A stretch of DNA of 37,153 bases, taken from UBA7672 sp031419455. GTDB lineage: Bacteria; Pseudomonadota; Alphaproteobacteria; Caulobacterales; Hyphomonadaceae. The translations under genes and the position numbers were made by a program. The notes under the pieces were generated by a model. It made no database searches. It saw only the letters and a list, made by a program, of their open reading frames with translations, and was not told the origin of the DNA. The first letter of the stretch is position 1, and each line of letters begins with the position of its first letter. The stretch spans positions 1 to 37,153 of the forward strand of contig JANOKS010000158.1 of assembly GCA_031419455.1 (NCBI GenBank), given 5' to 3'. Positions 1 to 8,013 of this stretch are shown here, one piece after another.

Positions 1-521
1 GACGGACGCTCCCTGCGGTCGCTGCTCAGCATGAGCGCTACTTGAGACGTGCGAGATGAGGAGGCGGCGACACCCACCAGCACATGCTGAGCAGCGCGCA
101 GCGCGTCCGTCGAAGCATGGGCGGCACGCGCAGACGCTGCGCCCCAGCGCTGGCGCAGTTGGGCGGTGTAGGGCGCCGCGGCGCGCGACAGGTTCTGCAC
201 CTGGTCGATGTAGGAGCGGATGCGCGCGATCATGGCGTTGGCGTCTGGGGGGAGGTCTGCGAGTTCGAGCTTCACGTCGCGGGGATTGTAGCCGAGGCGG
301 CGGTAGGCTTCGCGCCACAGTGCATAAGCAAGCGTGGCTTCGGCGGCGAGGAGCGGTTGTGCGAGAGCGTCGGCCTTACGCTGGTCGGGTTTGCCGCCAC
401 GGATGAGCCGAAAACCTTCGGTGATCAGCGGAATGACGAACAGCCAGAAGCACGCGAACATTCCCGCGAGTGCGGGAAGGTCGCGGAACAGCCATGCGGG
501 AATGCGGCGTTCGTGCTTCAT
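1..521 (-). CDS. Hypothetical membrane-anchored protein, 5' part (runs off left edge)
   Basis: The minus-strand frame opens with ATG at 521 and stays open to the window edge, giving 173 codons with no stop. The N-terminus (MKHERRIPAWLFRDLP) is followed by a single hydrophobic stretch at about residues 15-35 (LPALAGMFACFWLFVIPLI), then a soluble Ala/Arg/Leu-rich region that looks helical (about 45-140), which suggests a protein anchored by one N-terminal helix. I recognise no family. Codon use (G/C third positions) matches the neighbours, and the competing plus-strand frames in this stretch are arginine-rich and look like shadows. It reads away from the Do-type protease gene across a 371-bp gap. 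The last ~20 codons read less like ordinary protein, so a frameshift close to the edge cannot be excluded. Confidence 0.55.
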   Translation of the reverse strand, partial: MKHERRIPAWLFRDLPALAGMFACFWLFVIPLITEGFRLIRGGKPDQRKADALAQPLLAAEATLAYALWREAYRRLGYNPRDVKLELADLPPDANAMIARIRSYIDQVQNLSRAAAPYTAQLRQRWGAASARAAHASTDALRAAQHVLVGVAASSSRTSQVALMLSSDRRERP

Positions 522-569
522 GGGCGCGATTATACGGCGCCATTTACCCCCGCCGATCCTGTGCCTCTG

Positions 570-659
570 TTTCCCCCAAATTTTTCAGGCAAGTGGTTGA
601 GATTGCGAGGGAAGATTTCTGAGTTTCCCCCAAATCGTGACAACGACTTTCCCCCAAAC
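570..659. repeat. Three direct copies of TTTCCCCCAAA
   Basis: The 11-mer TTTCCCCCAAA occurs at 570-580, 624-634 and 648-658, with starts 54 and 24 bases apart. The flanks differ between copies, so this is not a simple duplication. The copies lie 49-138 bases upstream of the start codon of the membrane-protein gene at 521 (minus strand). They could be iterated protein-binding sites or relics of a repeat; function is unknown. Confidence 0.6.
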
Positions 660-683
660 TCGGCGCCATTTCCCTCGCTGCAG

Positions 684-814
684 GCAGCCCCCTCCGGCCC
701 TTCGGGCCACCTCCCCCGGCTTCGCCGAGGGAGGACGTCGCGCCACACGGGGAAGTCCTCCCTCGACTGCGAAGCAGGCGGGGGAGGTGGCCCGAAGGGC
801 CGGAGGGGGCTGCC
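684..814. repeat. Long imperfect inverted repeat (mosaic intergenic hairpin)
   Basis: The left arm (about 684-736) and right arm (about 755-814) are reverse complements. The outer 35 bases (684-718 against 780-814) match without error, the middle diverges slightly, and the innermost 11 bases match again (726-736 against 755-765). Each arm also contains its own small palindrome (GGCCCTTCGGGCC). It lies downstream of the protease gene and upstream of the membrane-protein gene. The form is typical of dispersed intergenic repeats; whether it recurs in the genome cannot be seen here. Confidence 0.75.
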
Positions 815-833
815 GCAACACGGGGAATACCAC

Positions 834-870
834 CCAAAAACAGAAAGACCCGGGCGCGCGGCCCGGGCTT
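834..870 (-). terminator. Rho-independent terminator of the Do-type protease gene
   Basis: On the minus strand a perfect 7-bp GC stem (CCCGGGC / GCCCGGG, plus-strand 849-855 and 861-867) is followed by a T-rich run (TCTTTCTGTTTTT). It begins about 25 bases after the protease stop codon. Confidence 0.75.
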
Positions 871-892
871 TCCGATTTCAAAGTCGGGAAGA

Positions 893-2398
893 TCAGCCGC
901 CGAACGGCACGCCGACGAAATACTTCGTGCCCTGCCGCTCAAGCTGCAGCAGCACGGCCTGACCATTGGCCTTCTTGGCGTCGTCGACGGCCTTCCTGGC
1001 GGCTTCGGGCGTAGCCGGCGTGGCCTGATTCACCTTCACCAGCTTGTCGCCGGTGCGGATGCCGGCTTCGCCCGCCGGCGAGTTGACCTTGACGGCCGTG
1101 ACCACCACGTCCGATCCGTTGATGCCGAGCGTCAGCCCGAGGTCTGCCATCTCCAGCCCACCGCTGCGGGCCGCACTCGGCGCATTGCTGGCAAGCTGGG
1201 GACGCTGGACCTCGTCTTTCAGCGCCGCGATGTTGACCTTGAGCGTCTGTTCGCGGCCATCGCGGATGATCCTGAGGTCGCGCGTCGTGCCGGCCTTGGT
1301 GTCAGCCACCGCGCGGGTCAAATCCTGCACGCTTGCGATCGGACGGTCGCCAAACGACAGGATCACGTCGCCCTCACGCACGCCGGCCTTCAAAGCCGGG
1401 CTGTCCGCGGTCACCTGGTTCACCATCGCGCCCTTGGCCGAAGCAAGCCTCAGGCTCGAGGCGATCTCCGGCGTCACGGGCGCAATCGCCACGCCCAGCC
1501 AACCGCGCTGCACCGAGCCATTCTGCACGATCTGCTGCACAATCCCCTTGGCCTGGTCGGACGGGATCGCGAACCCGATACCGACGTTTCCGCCGCTCGG
1601 CGAAAAAATCTGCGAGTTCACGCCGATGACGGCGCCGGTGTAGTCGAGCAATGGCCCGCCCGAATTGCCCCGGTTGATCGGCGCATCGACCTGGATGAAG
1701 TCGTCATATTGGCCATTGAGATTGCGCCCGCGCGCCGAGACGATGCCCGCCGTGACGGTGTTGGAAAGCCCGAACGGCGCGCCGACGGCGAACACGCTGT
1801 CACCCGGCCGCGCGACACCGCTGTCGCCCCAAGGCAGGGCGCGCGGCAGCTCCTTGCCGTTCACGATCTTGAGCACGGCAAGGTCAGTCTTCGGATCGGT
1901 ACCGACCAGTTCGGCGTCGAACCGGCGGCCGTCGCTCAAGAGGACGGTCATCTTGCTGGCGTCTTCGACCACGTGATTGTTGGTGACGACGAAGCCGCCG
2001 TCCACGAAGAAGCCGGAGCCTGAGCCGCGCTGGTCCGGCATCTCGCCTTCAGGTACGCCGGGGGCGCCCGGGGCCCTCTGGAAGAAGTCCTCGAACGGCG
2101 TTCCCTCGAAGGGGTTGGGGCCAAGCTGCCGCATCGTCTGCGCCCGCGCCTGGCTGCGCACCTCGATCTGCACGACGGAGGGCGAGGCTGCCTCGACCAG
2201 GTCCGCCAGGTTCGGCAGCACGCCCCAGCGGGCTTGCTGGGACATGGCTGGTAACGCCAGTTGGGCCGCCGCCGGGGCGACGATCGACGCCCCACTCTGC
2301 GAAAACAGCGCGAAGGATGGCGAGGCCAGCGCGAGCGCGCCGAGGCTTACGCCCGCAACCAGTCCGCCAACCGCGCCGACGACAACACCGCGATTCAT
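893..2398 (-). CDS. degP: Do/HtrA-family periplasmic serine protease
   Basis: A 501-residue trypsin-like protease/chaperone of envelope quality control. An N-terminal hydrophobic signal or anchor (about residues 5-32) directs it to the periplasm. The protease domain shows the full triad: His142 in TNNHVV, Asp172 in KTDLAVL and Ser246 in GNSGGPL. Two PDZ domains follow (about 285-375 and 415-500), the usual DegP/MucD layout and length. The segment between the two PDZ domains (about 390-415) is Ala/Ser-rich and looks flexible. The ATG at 2398 has a GGAG ribosome site about 8 bases upstream, a candidate sigma-70 promoter lies at 2453-2481, and a terminator follows the stop. It is apparently monocistronic. 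Alphaproteobacteria often carry several Do paralogues, so the exact orthology (DegP, DegQ or MucD) is not certain. Confidence 0.93.
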   Translation of the reverse strand: MNRGVVVGAVGGLVAGVSLGALALASPSFALFSQSGASIVAPAAAQLALPAMSQQARWGVLPNLADLVEAASPSVVQIEVRSQARAQTMRQLGPNPFEGTPFEDFFQRAPGAPGVPEGEMPDQRGSGSGFFVDGGFVVTNNHVVEDASKMTVLLSDGRRFDAELVGTDPKTDLAVLKIVNGKELPRALPWGDSGVARPGDSVFAVGAPFGLSNTVTAGIVSARGRNLNGQYDDFIQVDAPINRGNSGGPLLDYTGAVIGVNSQIFSPSGGNVGIGFAIPSDQAKGIVQQIVQNGSVQRGWLGVAIAPVTPEIASSLRLASAKGAMVNQVTADSPALKAGVREGDVILSFGDRPIASVQDLTRAVADTKAGTTRDLRIIRDGREQTLKVNIAALKDEVQRPQLASNAPSAARSGGLEMADLGLTLGINGSDVVVTAVKVNSPAGEAGIRTGDKLVKVNQATPATPEAARKAVDDAKKANGQAVLLQLERQGTKYFVGVPFGG

Positions 2399-2452
2399 CT
2401 GCTTCTCCGTATCGGCCCGGATATGCCGGGTGAATTCTCAAGGCCACCAGAG

Positions 2453-2481
2453 CTAGTTTGGGCCTGCTGGCGCGTTTTCAA
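2453..2481 (-). promoter_or_regulatory. Candidate sigma-70 promoter of the Do-type protease gene
   Basis: On the minus strand TTGAAA (plus 2476-2481) and AACTAG (plus 2453-2458) are separated by 17 bases, 55 bases upstream of the ATG. The -35 box is good and the -10 box only fair. The remaining ~240-bp gap between this gene and tadA holds nothing else I can support. Confidence 0.35.
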
Positions 2482-2638
2482 GCGGGGCGCGGCGACTTCA
2501 GAGGTCACGGCCGCTGAATATCTGCCGCGCCCCGGAAGCTGGAGCGTGCGTCCCCAATCTGGACCTTTTTTTGGCAGAAGATCACGTCCGGCATTGCGGC
2601 GCGGCGACGCATCTGCCCTGGCCGCCATGGAACCCGAC

Positions 2639-3100
2639 CTATCGCCGCGACTTGAAGAACGCCTTCAGCAGCGCCGACGATTCCTCCGCCATCACCCCGG
2701 CCGTCACCGCGGGGCGAGAATGGCAGGTCGGTTGATCGAAGAAGCGGGGCCCGTGCGCCACGGCGCCGCCCTTCTCGTCCGCCGCGCCATAGACCACCCG
2801 CCCGATCCGGGCATGGCTGATCGCGCCTGCACACATCGCGCACGGCTCCAGCGTCGCGTAGAGCGTCAGTCCGGTGAGACGATAATTGTCCAGAGCCTGC
2901 GCCGCCGCGCGCATGGCGAGCACTTCCGCATGCGCCGTGGGGTCGCGCAGGGAGATCGGCTGGTTGTGCGCCTCGGCCACCACCGCGCCGGTCGCCGGAT
3001 CGACCAGCACAGCGCCGATCGGCGCCTCGCCAGCGTCAGCCGCGGCCTGCGCCTGCGCCATCGCGCGGCGCATCATCTCAAGGTCGAACGTCTCGTCCAT
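2639..3100 (-). CDS. tadA: tRNA-specific adenosine deaminase TadA
   Basis: Converts adenosine-34 to inosine in the anticodon of tRNA-Arg(ACG), an essential wobble modification. The 153-residue protein has the cytidine/deoxycytidylate deaminase zinc site: His57 and the proton-shuttling Glu59 in HAEV, and Cys87 and Cys90 in PCAMC. Length and the RVVYGA..D..GG region are typical of TadA. The ATG at 3100 has GAGG about 8 bases upstream. It is divergent from rsmD, with 62 bases between the start codons. Guanine deaminase-like relatives share the fold, but the sequence and context with rsmD favour TadA. Confidence 0.93.
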   Translation of the reverse strand: MDETFDLEMMRRAMAQAQAAADAGEAPIGAVLVDPATGAVVAEAHNQPISLRDPTAHAEVLAMRAAAQALDNYRLTGLTLYATLEPCAMCAGAISHARIGRVVYGAADEKGGAVAHGPRFFDQPTCHSRPAVTAGVMAEESSALLKAFFKSRR

Positions 3101-3162
3101 GTCGCCTCATAGCATTTCGCGCCCCATGGCATTTCGCAAGAGGGATGCTAGACGCTGCCCCG

Positions 3163-3726
3163 ATGCGCATCATCGCTGGCACGCTGAAGGGTCGCGCCAT
3201 CCGCACGCCGGAGGGACGCAGCACGCGCCCCACGTCCGACAGGGCGCGCGAGTCCCTGTTCAACGTACTCGCCCATGCGGCCTGGGCGCCGGGCCTCGAA
3301 GGCGCGCGCGTGATCGACGCCTTCGCCGGCTCTGGCGCGCTGGGCTTCGAGGCGATCTCGCGCGGCGCAGCGTTCTGCCTCTTTGTCGAGACGGAGGCCG
3401 CCGCACGCGGCTGCATCCGCGACAATGTCGAAGCGTTCCAGCTGTTCGGCAACACGCGCATCCACCGTCGCTCGGCCACCGACCTTGGCCTCAAGCCCGC
3501 GGGCCTCGGCGCTCCATTCGACCTCGCCTTCATGGACCCGCCCTATGCGCAGGGCTTCGTGCCTCTCGCGCTCGAACAACTGGTGAGCGGGCAATGGCTG
3601 TCGCCCGATGCGCTTGTCGTCGCGGAGGTCGGGTCGGATGAACCAGCGCTTGAGGCCCCGGGCTGGAGCATCCTCGACGAGCGCACCTACGGCGCGGCGC
3701 GCGTCTACTTCCTGCGCAGTGGCTGA
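3163..3726 (+). CDS. rsmD: 16S rRNA (guanine(966)-N2)-methyltransferase RsmD
   Basis: SAM-dependent methylation of G966 of 16S rRNA during 30S assembly. The 187-residue protein begins with the conserved RsmD start (MRIIAGTLKGR), followed by RPTSDRARESLFN. It then has the SAM-binding motif I (VIDAFAGSGALGFEA) and the catalytic DPPY motif (MDPPYAQGF). An in-frame ATG at 3145 would add six residues but abuts its purine-rich tract (AAGAGGG) with no spacing, so the family-conserved start at 3163 is preferred; neither start has an ideal ribosome site. Its last 22 bases overlap the end of the convergent CPBP gene. Confidence 0.93.
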   Translation: MRIIAGTLKGRAIRTPEGRSTRPTSDRARESLFNVLAHAAWAPGLEGARVIDAFAGSGALGFEAISRGAAFCLFVETEAAARGCIRDNVEAFQLFGNTRIHRRSATDLGLKPAGLGAPFDLAFMDPPYAQGFVPLALEQLVSGQWLSPDALVVAEVGSDEPALEAPGWSILDERTYGAARVYFLRSG

Positions 3727-4631
3727 CCCTTCGGCAGCGGCGCGAAAGGCGACAGCACGAACGCCAGCAACAGGCCCAGCACCAGCACATCGATCGGCGC
3801 CGATCCCATCATGGTGCTGTAGTCCATAACGAACAGCGAGATCGGCGGCGACATGCCCGTGATCCCGACCAGCAGCATCGCGCCGATATTGTTCATCAGG
3901 TGAAAGCCCATCGCCGCCGCCAGCCCGCCCGTGCGCCAGACCAGCGCCGTCATCACCAGACCCAGCAGCGTCGCGGCGACAACATAGTAGACCGCGAACT
4001 GCGCATCCCCCATGCCATTCCCGATATGCCCCAAACCGAAGGCAAGCGACGGCACAAAACCCCATGCGATTGGGTTGGGCAGTCGCGCCGCGATCTGCTG
4101 CGTCAGATATCCTCTGAAGAAAAGCTCCTCGCCGGCCGTCTGGAACAGCAGCAGCAGCAAGAGCGGGGTCAACGCCAGCAGCCACTGATCCAGCTCCAGG
4201 CTCGACCGAACAGGCGGCGCGCCGGAAAGCCAGGTGGCGCCGAGGCTGATCGCCAGATACCCCGCGGCCAGCACCATGCCGACTATGAACTGATCCCCCT
4301 GCAGCCGCCCGTTATGGGAGAAGACTGTCGAGAGTCCGCGCCTGTGCACCGCTTTCGTCGCGATCCACACGCCGATCCACAGCCCCCAGAACGTCGCCAG
4401 CAGGACGGCCATCCCGACCGCGACGTCGAAATAGCCTACCGGCGCTTCGCCCTCGCCCATTGCCACGCTGAGCGCGTCCAGCGTGGTCAGGTTCAGCGCG
4501 ATGGCCAAATAACCAACCATGTACGTCCACGCCGCCCAGGCTGCGACGACCAGCACGGCCCCCAGCGCCGTCCGCCACAGCTGCGCGCGCGGCCGCGCAA
4601 GATCGATCCATCGCTGGAAAGGGTGCTCCAC
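3705..4631 (-). CDS. CPBP-family intramembrane metalloprotease
   Basis: A polytopic membrane protein of 308 residues with the CPBP (Abi/CAAX protease-like) motifs. These are Glu168-Glu169 and Arg173 in EELFFRG, His202 in FGLGHIGNG, and His244/Asn248 in GFHLMNN. Hydrophobic segments lie at about 20-45, 68-92, 115-137, 149-164, 188-203, 210-232 and 240-260. Family members cleave membrane-embedded or prenylated substrates; the substrate here is unknown. The start is a GTG at 4631, 17 bases after the TAA of the quinone oxidoreductase gene, which suggests co-transcription. Reading further upstream would enter that gene. The 3' end overlaps rsmD by 22 bases, tail to tail. Confidence 0.8.
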   Translation of the reverse strand: MEHPFQRWIDLARPRAQLWRTALGAVLVVAAWAAWTYMVGYLAIALNLTTLDALSVAMGEGEAPVGYFDVAVGMAVLLATFWGLWIGVWIATKAVHRRGLSTVFSHNGRLQGDQFIVGMVLAAGYLAISLGATWLSGAPPVRSSLELDQWLLALTPLLLLLLFQTAGEELFFRGYLTQQIAARLPNPIAWGFVPSLAFGLGHIGNGMGDAQFAVYYVVAATLLGLVMTALVWRTGGLAAAMGFHLMNNIGAMLLVGITGMSPPISLFVMDYSTMMGSAPIDVLVLGLLLAFVLSPFAPLPKGQPLRRK

Positions 4632-4648
4632 GTCTTGGCCCCGCTTCT

Positions 4649-5638
4649 TTAGTTCGAGGGTTTCAGGATGGTGGCGCCGATGGTCTTGCGGCCTTCGAGC
4701 GCGCGGTGCGCGTCGGCTGCATCTTTCAGCGCGAACCGCTGCCGCACATCCGCCTTCACCGCGCCCGAACGCATCGCGCCCCACAACGCAGCAGCGCCGC
4801 GTTCAAGGTCGGCGCGATGGTGCGTGAAATGAAACAGGCCCGGCCGCGTCATGATCAGCGAGCCGCCCTGGTTGAGCCGGGCGGGTGCGATGGGGTCCGC
4901 CGGTCCCGACGCATTGCCATAAGTGATGAACCAGCCACGCGGCGCCAGCGACTTCAGGCTCGCCTCGGCAGATGTCTTGCCGACGCTGTCATAGACAACC
5001 GGCACGCCCTTGCCGCCATTCAGTTGCTTCACGCGCGCGGCGACATCCTCGCTCGAAAGGATCGTCTCCCAGCAACCGTATTCTTTCGCGAGCTCGGCCT
5101 TCTCGGGCGTCGACACCACGCCGATCACGCGGGCGCCCTGCGCGTTTGCCCATGGCACCAGGATCGAGCCGACACCGCCCGCCGCCGCCCACACCAGAAT
5201 TGTCTCGCCGGGCTGGATGCGGCGGATCTCGAAGGTGAGCATCCAGACCGTCAGTCCCTTCAGGAACACCGCCGCCGCGTCCTCGTCGCTCACAGCGTCA
5301 GGAATGAGCACCATCTTGTCCGCCGGCGCATTCCGGCGCGACGCATATGATCCGGGCAAGCCGTTGTAGACCACACGATCGCCCACCTTCAGACCCTGAA
5401 CGCCATCGCCCAGCGCCTCGATCACACCCGCCGCCTCGACGCCCAGCACGGCCGGCGTCGGGCCGGGGTAGAGCCCCGTCCGCGTGTAGACGTCGATGAA
5501 GTTGAGCCCGATGGCGGTCTGCCGCAGCTGCACCTGCCCTGCATCCGGCGGGGGCAGGTCGATCGTTTCGAACTTCATCTGGTCCGCGCCGCCATGGCTG
5601 TGGATGCGGATGACGTCGGCTGTGGAAGTTGCGGCCAT
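4649..5638 (-). CDS. NADPH:quinone oxidoreductase, zinc-free MDR family
   Basis: A 329-residue medium-chain dehydrogenase/reductase that transfers electrons from NADPH to quinones or similar alpha,beta-unsaturated acceptors in the cytoplasm. A GroES-like N-terminal domain (about 1-120, with GLNFIDVYTRTGLYP) precedes a Rossmann domain carrying AAAGGVGS at 151-158. The Cys/His catalytic-zinc ligands of alcohol dehydrogenases are absent, as expected for quinone reductases of the Qor type. The ATG at 5638 begins the conserved domain; a longer in-frame extension would run antisense through rnhB and is rejected. It is the first gene of a two-gene unit with the CPBP protease and is divergent from rnhB (79 bases between starts). 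Confidence 0.9.
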   Translation of the reverse strand: MAATSTADVIRIHSHGGADQMKFETIDLPPPDAGQVQLRQTAIGLNFIDVYTRTGLYPGPTPAVLGVEAAGVIEALGDGVQGLKVGDRVVYNGLPGSYASRRNAPADKMVLIPDAVSDEDAAAVFLKGLTVWMLTFEIRRIQPGETILVWAAAGGVGSILVPWANAQGARVIGVVSTPEKAELAKEYGCWETILSSEDVAARVKQLNGGKGVPVVYDSVGKTSAEASLKSLAPRGWFITYGNASGPADPIAPARLNQGGSLIMTRPGLFHFTHHRADLERGAAALWGAMRSGAVKADVRQRFALKDAADAHRALEGRKTIGATILKPSN

Positions 5639-5717
5639 GGCTTGTCCGTGGGGTTGCGGTGAGGCTTCGGACTCATGTCTAACCCGTCCGAAGCCCAGAT
5701 ACGAGCTTGGGACGAGC

Positions 5718-6383
5718 ATGGACGTTGTTGAGATAATCTGCGGGATCGACGAAGCCGGACGAGGCCCCCTCGCCGGCCCCGTTGTCGCGGCTGCCGTGAT
5801 TCTCGACCGCAAGCGCCGCATCAACGGGCTGAACGACTCCAAGCAGCTCACCGAAGAGCGCCGCGATATTCTCGCCATCCGCATCCGGGAGCGCGCCATC
5901 GCCTGGGGCATCGGCGTCGCAACGGTCGAGGAGATCGACGCCGTCAACATCCGGCAGGCCAACTTCCTCGCCATGCGCCGCGCCTTCGACCAGCTGGGCG
6001 TCGCGCCCACGCATGTGCTCGTCGACGGCAACGACCCACCGCCCATCCCCTGCAAGATCACCTGCATCGTCGGCGGCGACGCGCTGGAGGCCGCCATCTC
6101 CGCCGCCTCCATCCTCGCCAAGACAGCACGCGACGCCATGATGGTGGACCTCTGCGCGCGATATCCCGGCTATGGCTTCTCGCAGCACAAGGGTTACGGC
6201 GTCGCCGCGCATCTTGAGGCGCTGAGGCGCCTTGGCCCGTGCCCGGTTCACCGAAAGAGCTTCCGTCCTGTGCGCGAGGCCATGGGGGTCAAGGACGAGG
6301 TGATCGTGGCCGGAGGCTACGCCGCGCGCTCGTCCGGCCAGGCGATGGCCGGGGCGTTGTCGAACAGGCTTGGCGGCACATAG
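5718..6383 (+). CDS. rnhB: Ribonuclease HII
   Basis: Cleaves RNA in RNA/DNA hybrids and starts removal of ribonucleotides misincorporated in DNA. The 221-residue protein has the acidic active site of the family: Asp11-Glu12 in GIDEAGRGPLAGP, Asp103 in VLVDGND, and Asp139 in SILAKTARD. The motifs NDSKQL and the C-terminal GY...HKGYG...H region are also present. The start ATG at 5718 has GGGA about 9 bases upstream and gives the usual N-terminus; the frame is open further upstream, but that portion is antisense to the oxidoreductase gene. The C-terminal ~20 residues extend past the typical family end and overlap the convergent LysR gene by 67 bases. Confidence 0.95.
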   Translation: MDVVEIICGIDEAGRGPLAGPVVAAAVILDRKRRINGLNDSKQLTEERRDILAIRIRERAIAWGIGVATVEEIDAVNIRQANFLAMRRAFDQLGVAPTHVLVDGNDPPPIPCKITCIVGGDALEAAISAASILAKTARDAMMVDLCARYPGYGFSQHKGYGVAAHLEALRRLGPCPVHRKSFRPVREAMGVKDEVIVAGGYAARSSGQAMAGALSNRLGGT

Positions 6384-7312
6384 TCTTCGCGGAACCACGG
6401 GTTCTTCCGCCGGTCGAACATCAGCCGCATCCAGGTCACGACATTGCGCACGCGGGGGGCCCGCCGCGCGCTCTCATGGAAGCCGAGCCACACTTTCACC
6501 GAGGCCAGCGGGGGCATGGGGAGCGCGACCAGCCGTGAATCCAGCCGGGCGGCATAGCTCGGCATAACCGCTATTCCGGCGCCCGACGCCGTCGCCTGCA
6601 GCAGCGATGCGCTGCAATCGGTCAGCAAGGATGGCTCGACCAGCGCTGCGATCTGCGCCGTCTTGTCCTTCCAGCCCGGATTCTCGCTGTAGAGCGTGTG
6701 ATTCAGGACACGGTGTGCGCCAATATCGAGCGGACCGGCCGGTACGCCATAGGTCGCGACATAGTCCCGGGAGGCGAACGCACAGTAATGCAGCGTTGCA
6801 ATCGGGAATGATACCACATCGCCCTGCACCGGCTGGTCGAAGCTGATCACCACGTCAGCAAAGCCCTGGCCCTGCTTCGGCAGATAGCGGTCCGATGTCA
6901 TGGTCAGACGCACGCCCGGGTTCTCGGCAAGGAAAGACGAAACATTCGGGGCAATGCAGAAGGCAAGAATGCCGTCATTCGCCCAGATCTTCACTTCACC
7001 CTGTGTCTTCGTCTCAAGACCACGCAGCGTGTTCTCCAGAGACTGACTTGCGCGCATCATGGTCGTCACATGATCGAGCGCTTCTGCGCCTGCCTCTGTT
7101 AGCTGAATGCCTGTCGGCGACCTCTCCAGCAGTCGTGCGCCGAGGCGTTGCTCAAGCTGGCCGAGCCGTTTCGAGATCGCCGATTGCGTCACGCCCATGA
7201 GTTCGGCGGCGGCGTTCATGGAACCCGCCGTCGCCACCGCATAGAATGTACGCAAGTCCGACCAATCGACCAGCTCGCGGGTCGGGCGTTCGTTGAGGTC
7301 TTTGCCCGTCAT
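6317..7312 (-). CDS. LysR-family transcriptional regulator
   Basis: A 331-residue DNA-binding regulator. The winged helix-turn-helix (about residues 15-75) includes DLRTFYAVATAGSMNAAAEL and TQSAISKRLGQLEQRLG, and a periplasmic-binding-protein-like effector domain follows (about 95-300). The ATG at 7312 has GAGCGGG just upstream; a TTG ten codons earlier has GGAG only two bases away and is less likely. The next gene is divergent (101 bases between starts) and could be a target, since LysR genes often control a divergent neighbour. No effector can be read from the sequence. Its 3' end overlaps rnhB by 67 bases. Confidence 0.9.
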   Translation of the reverse strand: MTGKDLNERPTRELVDWSDLRTFYAVATAGSMNAAAELMGVTQSAISKRLGQLEQRLGARLLERSPTGIQLTEAGAEALDHVTTMMRASQSLENTLRGLETKTQGEVKIWANDGILAFCIAPNVSSFLAENPGVRLTMTSDRYLPKQGQGFADVVISFDQPVQGDVVSFPIATLHYCAFASRDYVATYGVPAGPLDIGAHRVLNHTLYSENPGWKDKTAQIAALVEPSLLTDCSASLLQATASGAGIAVMPSYAARLDSRLVALPMPPLASVKVWLGFHESARRAPRVRNVVTWMRLMFDRRKNPWFREDYVPPSLFDNAPAIAWPDERAA

Positions 7313-7413
7313 ACCCGCTCTGCCTGAAACGCAATGGCGCAACTCTCCAGTTTGTGTTGAATGGTTAGCAAGTGATTAACGGCCAAAGGTCGGGGGTGTT
7401 GAGGGTGACGTTG

Positions 7414-8013
7414 ATGGGGGACAGCGCAACAGCGCTTTTGCGGTCGCTCGGCGGTGAACGCCTGCACGCGCAATACATGCGCGGCGCGTCCGAGGCGATG
7501 ATGGCCGCGGTGCGTCTTGAGCATGCGGCGAGCGATCAGGATTTCGCCGACGTCCACGCGCTCGCAACGCAGGAACTCGGGGCGGGCCTTGCCTCGCTCG
7601 ACGAGATCAAGCGCGTCGATGCGCTGACCGACGCATCGATCTGGGTGATCCGCCGCCGGGGTGAAATCACAGGCTTCCTTGCGCCGCTCGCGCTCACTGC
7701 GGCAGGCGTCGCAGCTCTTGTCGACAATACGTTCGACGCCGCCCACATCGACCAGAAATGGGTTGCCCGCATGGGCGAGCCGATCGCCGGCTTCTACTGC
7801 TGGTGCTATGCGGGCACGGACCAGGTCAGCCGCGGCGCGCTGGTGCTTGGCCTGCGCACGCTGATCGACCGTTACTTCCCCGACCTGCCCTTCTTCGGCC
7901 GTGACGCCACCGAATCCGGCGCGCGCATCATGCGCCATCTCGGCTTCTTCCCGTTCGACAATACACCCCACCTGTTCTGGCGTTGCGCCTCGGTCATGGA
8001 GATGGCGGCATGA
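7414..8013 (+). CDS. Uncharacterised GNAT-fold-like protein
   Basis: A 199-residue protein without a family I can name with certainty. A central strand-rich region (IWVIRRRGEITGFLAPLAL, about 87-105) and a C-terminal stretch (ESGARIMRHLGFFPFD) look like the substrate-binding end of GNAT acyltransferases. The classical acetyl-CoA loop (Q/RxxGxG/A) is not obvious, so it may be a divergent or inactive member. The ATG at 7414 has GAGGG 8 bases upstream; an in-frame GTG at 7372 lacks this. Its TGA overlaps the ATG of the next gene (ATGA at 8010-8013), so the two products are probably made together. Confidence 0.7.
   Translation: MGDSATALLRSLGGERLHAQYMRGASEAMMAAVRLEHAASDQDFADVHALATQELGAGLASLDEIKRVDALTDASIWVIRRRGEITGFLAPLALTAAGVAALVDNTFDAAHIDQKWVARMGEPIAGFYCWCYAGTDQVSRGALVLGLRTLIDRYFPDLPFFGRDATESGARIMRHLGFFPFDNTPHLFWRCASVMEMAA

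Noticed and set aside
570..659. CRISPR-like array
   Set aside because: The repeats are only 11 bases and the spacing is irregular (54 and 24), with no cas genes.
84..962. A 292-codon plus-strand frame over the left edge and repeats
   Set aside because: It crosses the inverted repeat and the terminator and is antisense to the better minus-strand frame.
2261..3112. A 283-codon plus-strand frame over the gap and tadA
   Set aside because: Arg-rich, antisense to tadA and the start of the protease gene, no family features.
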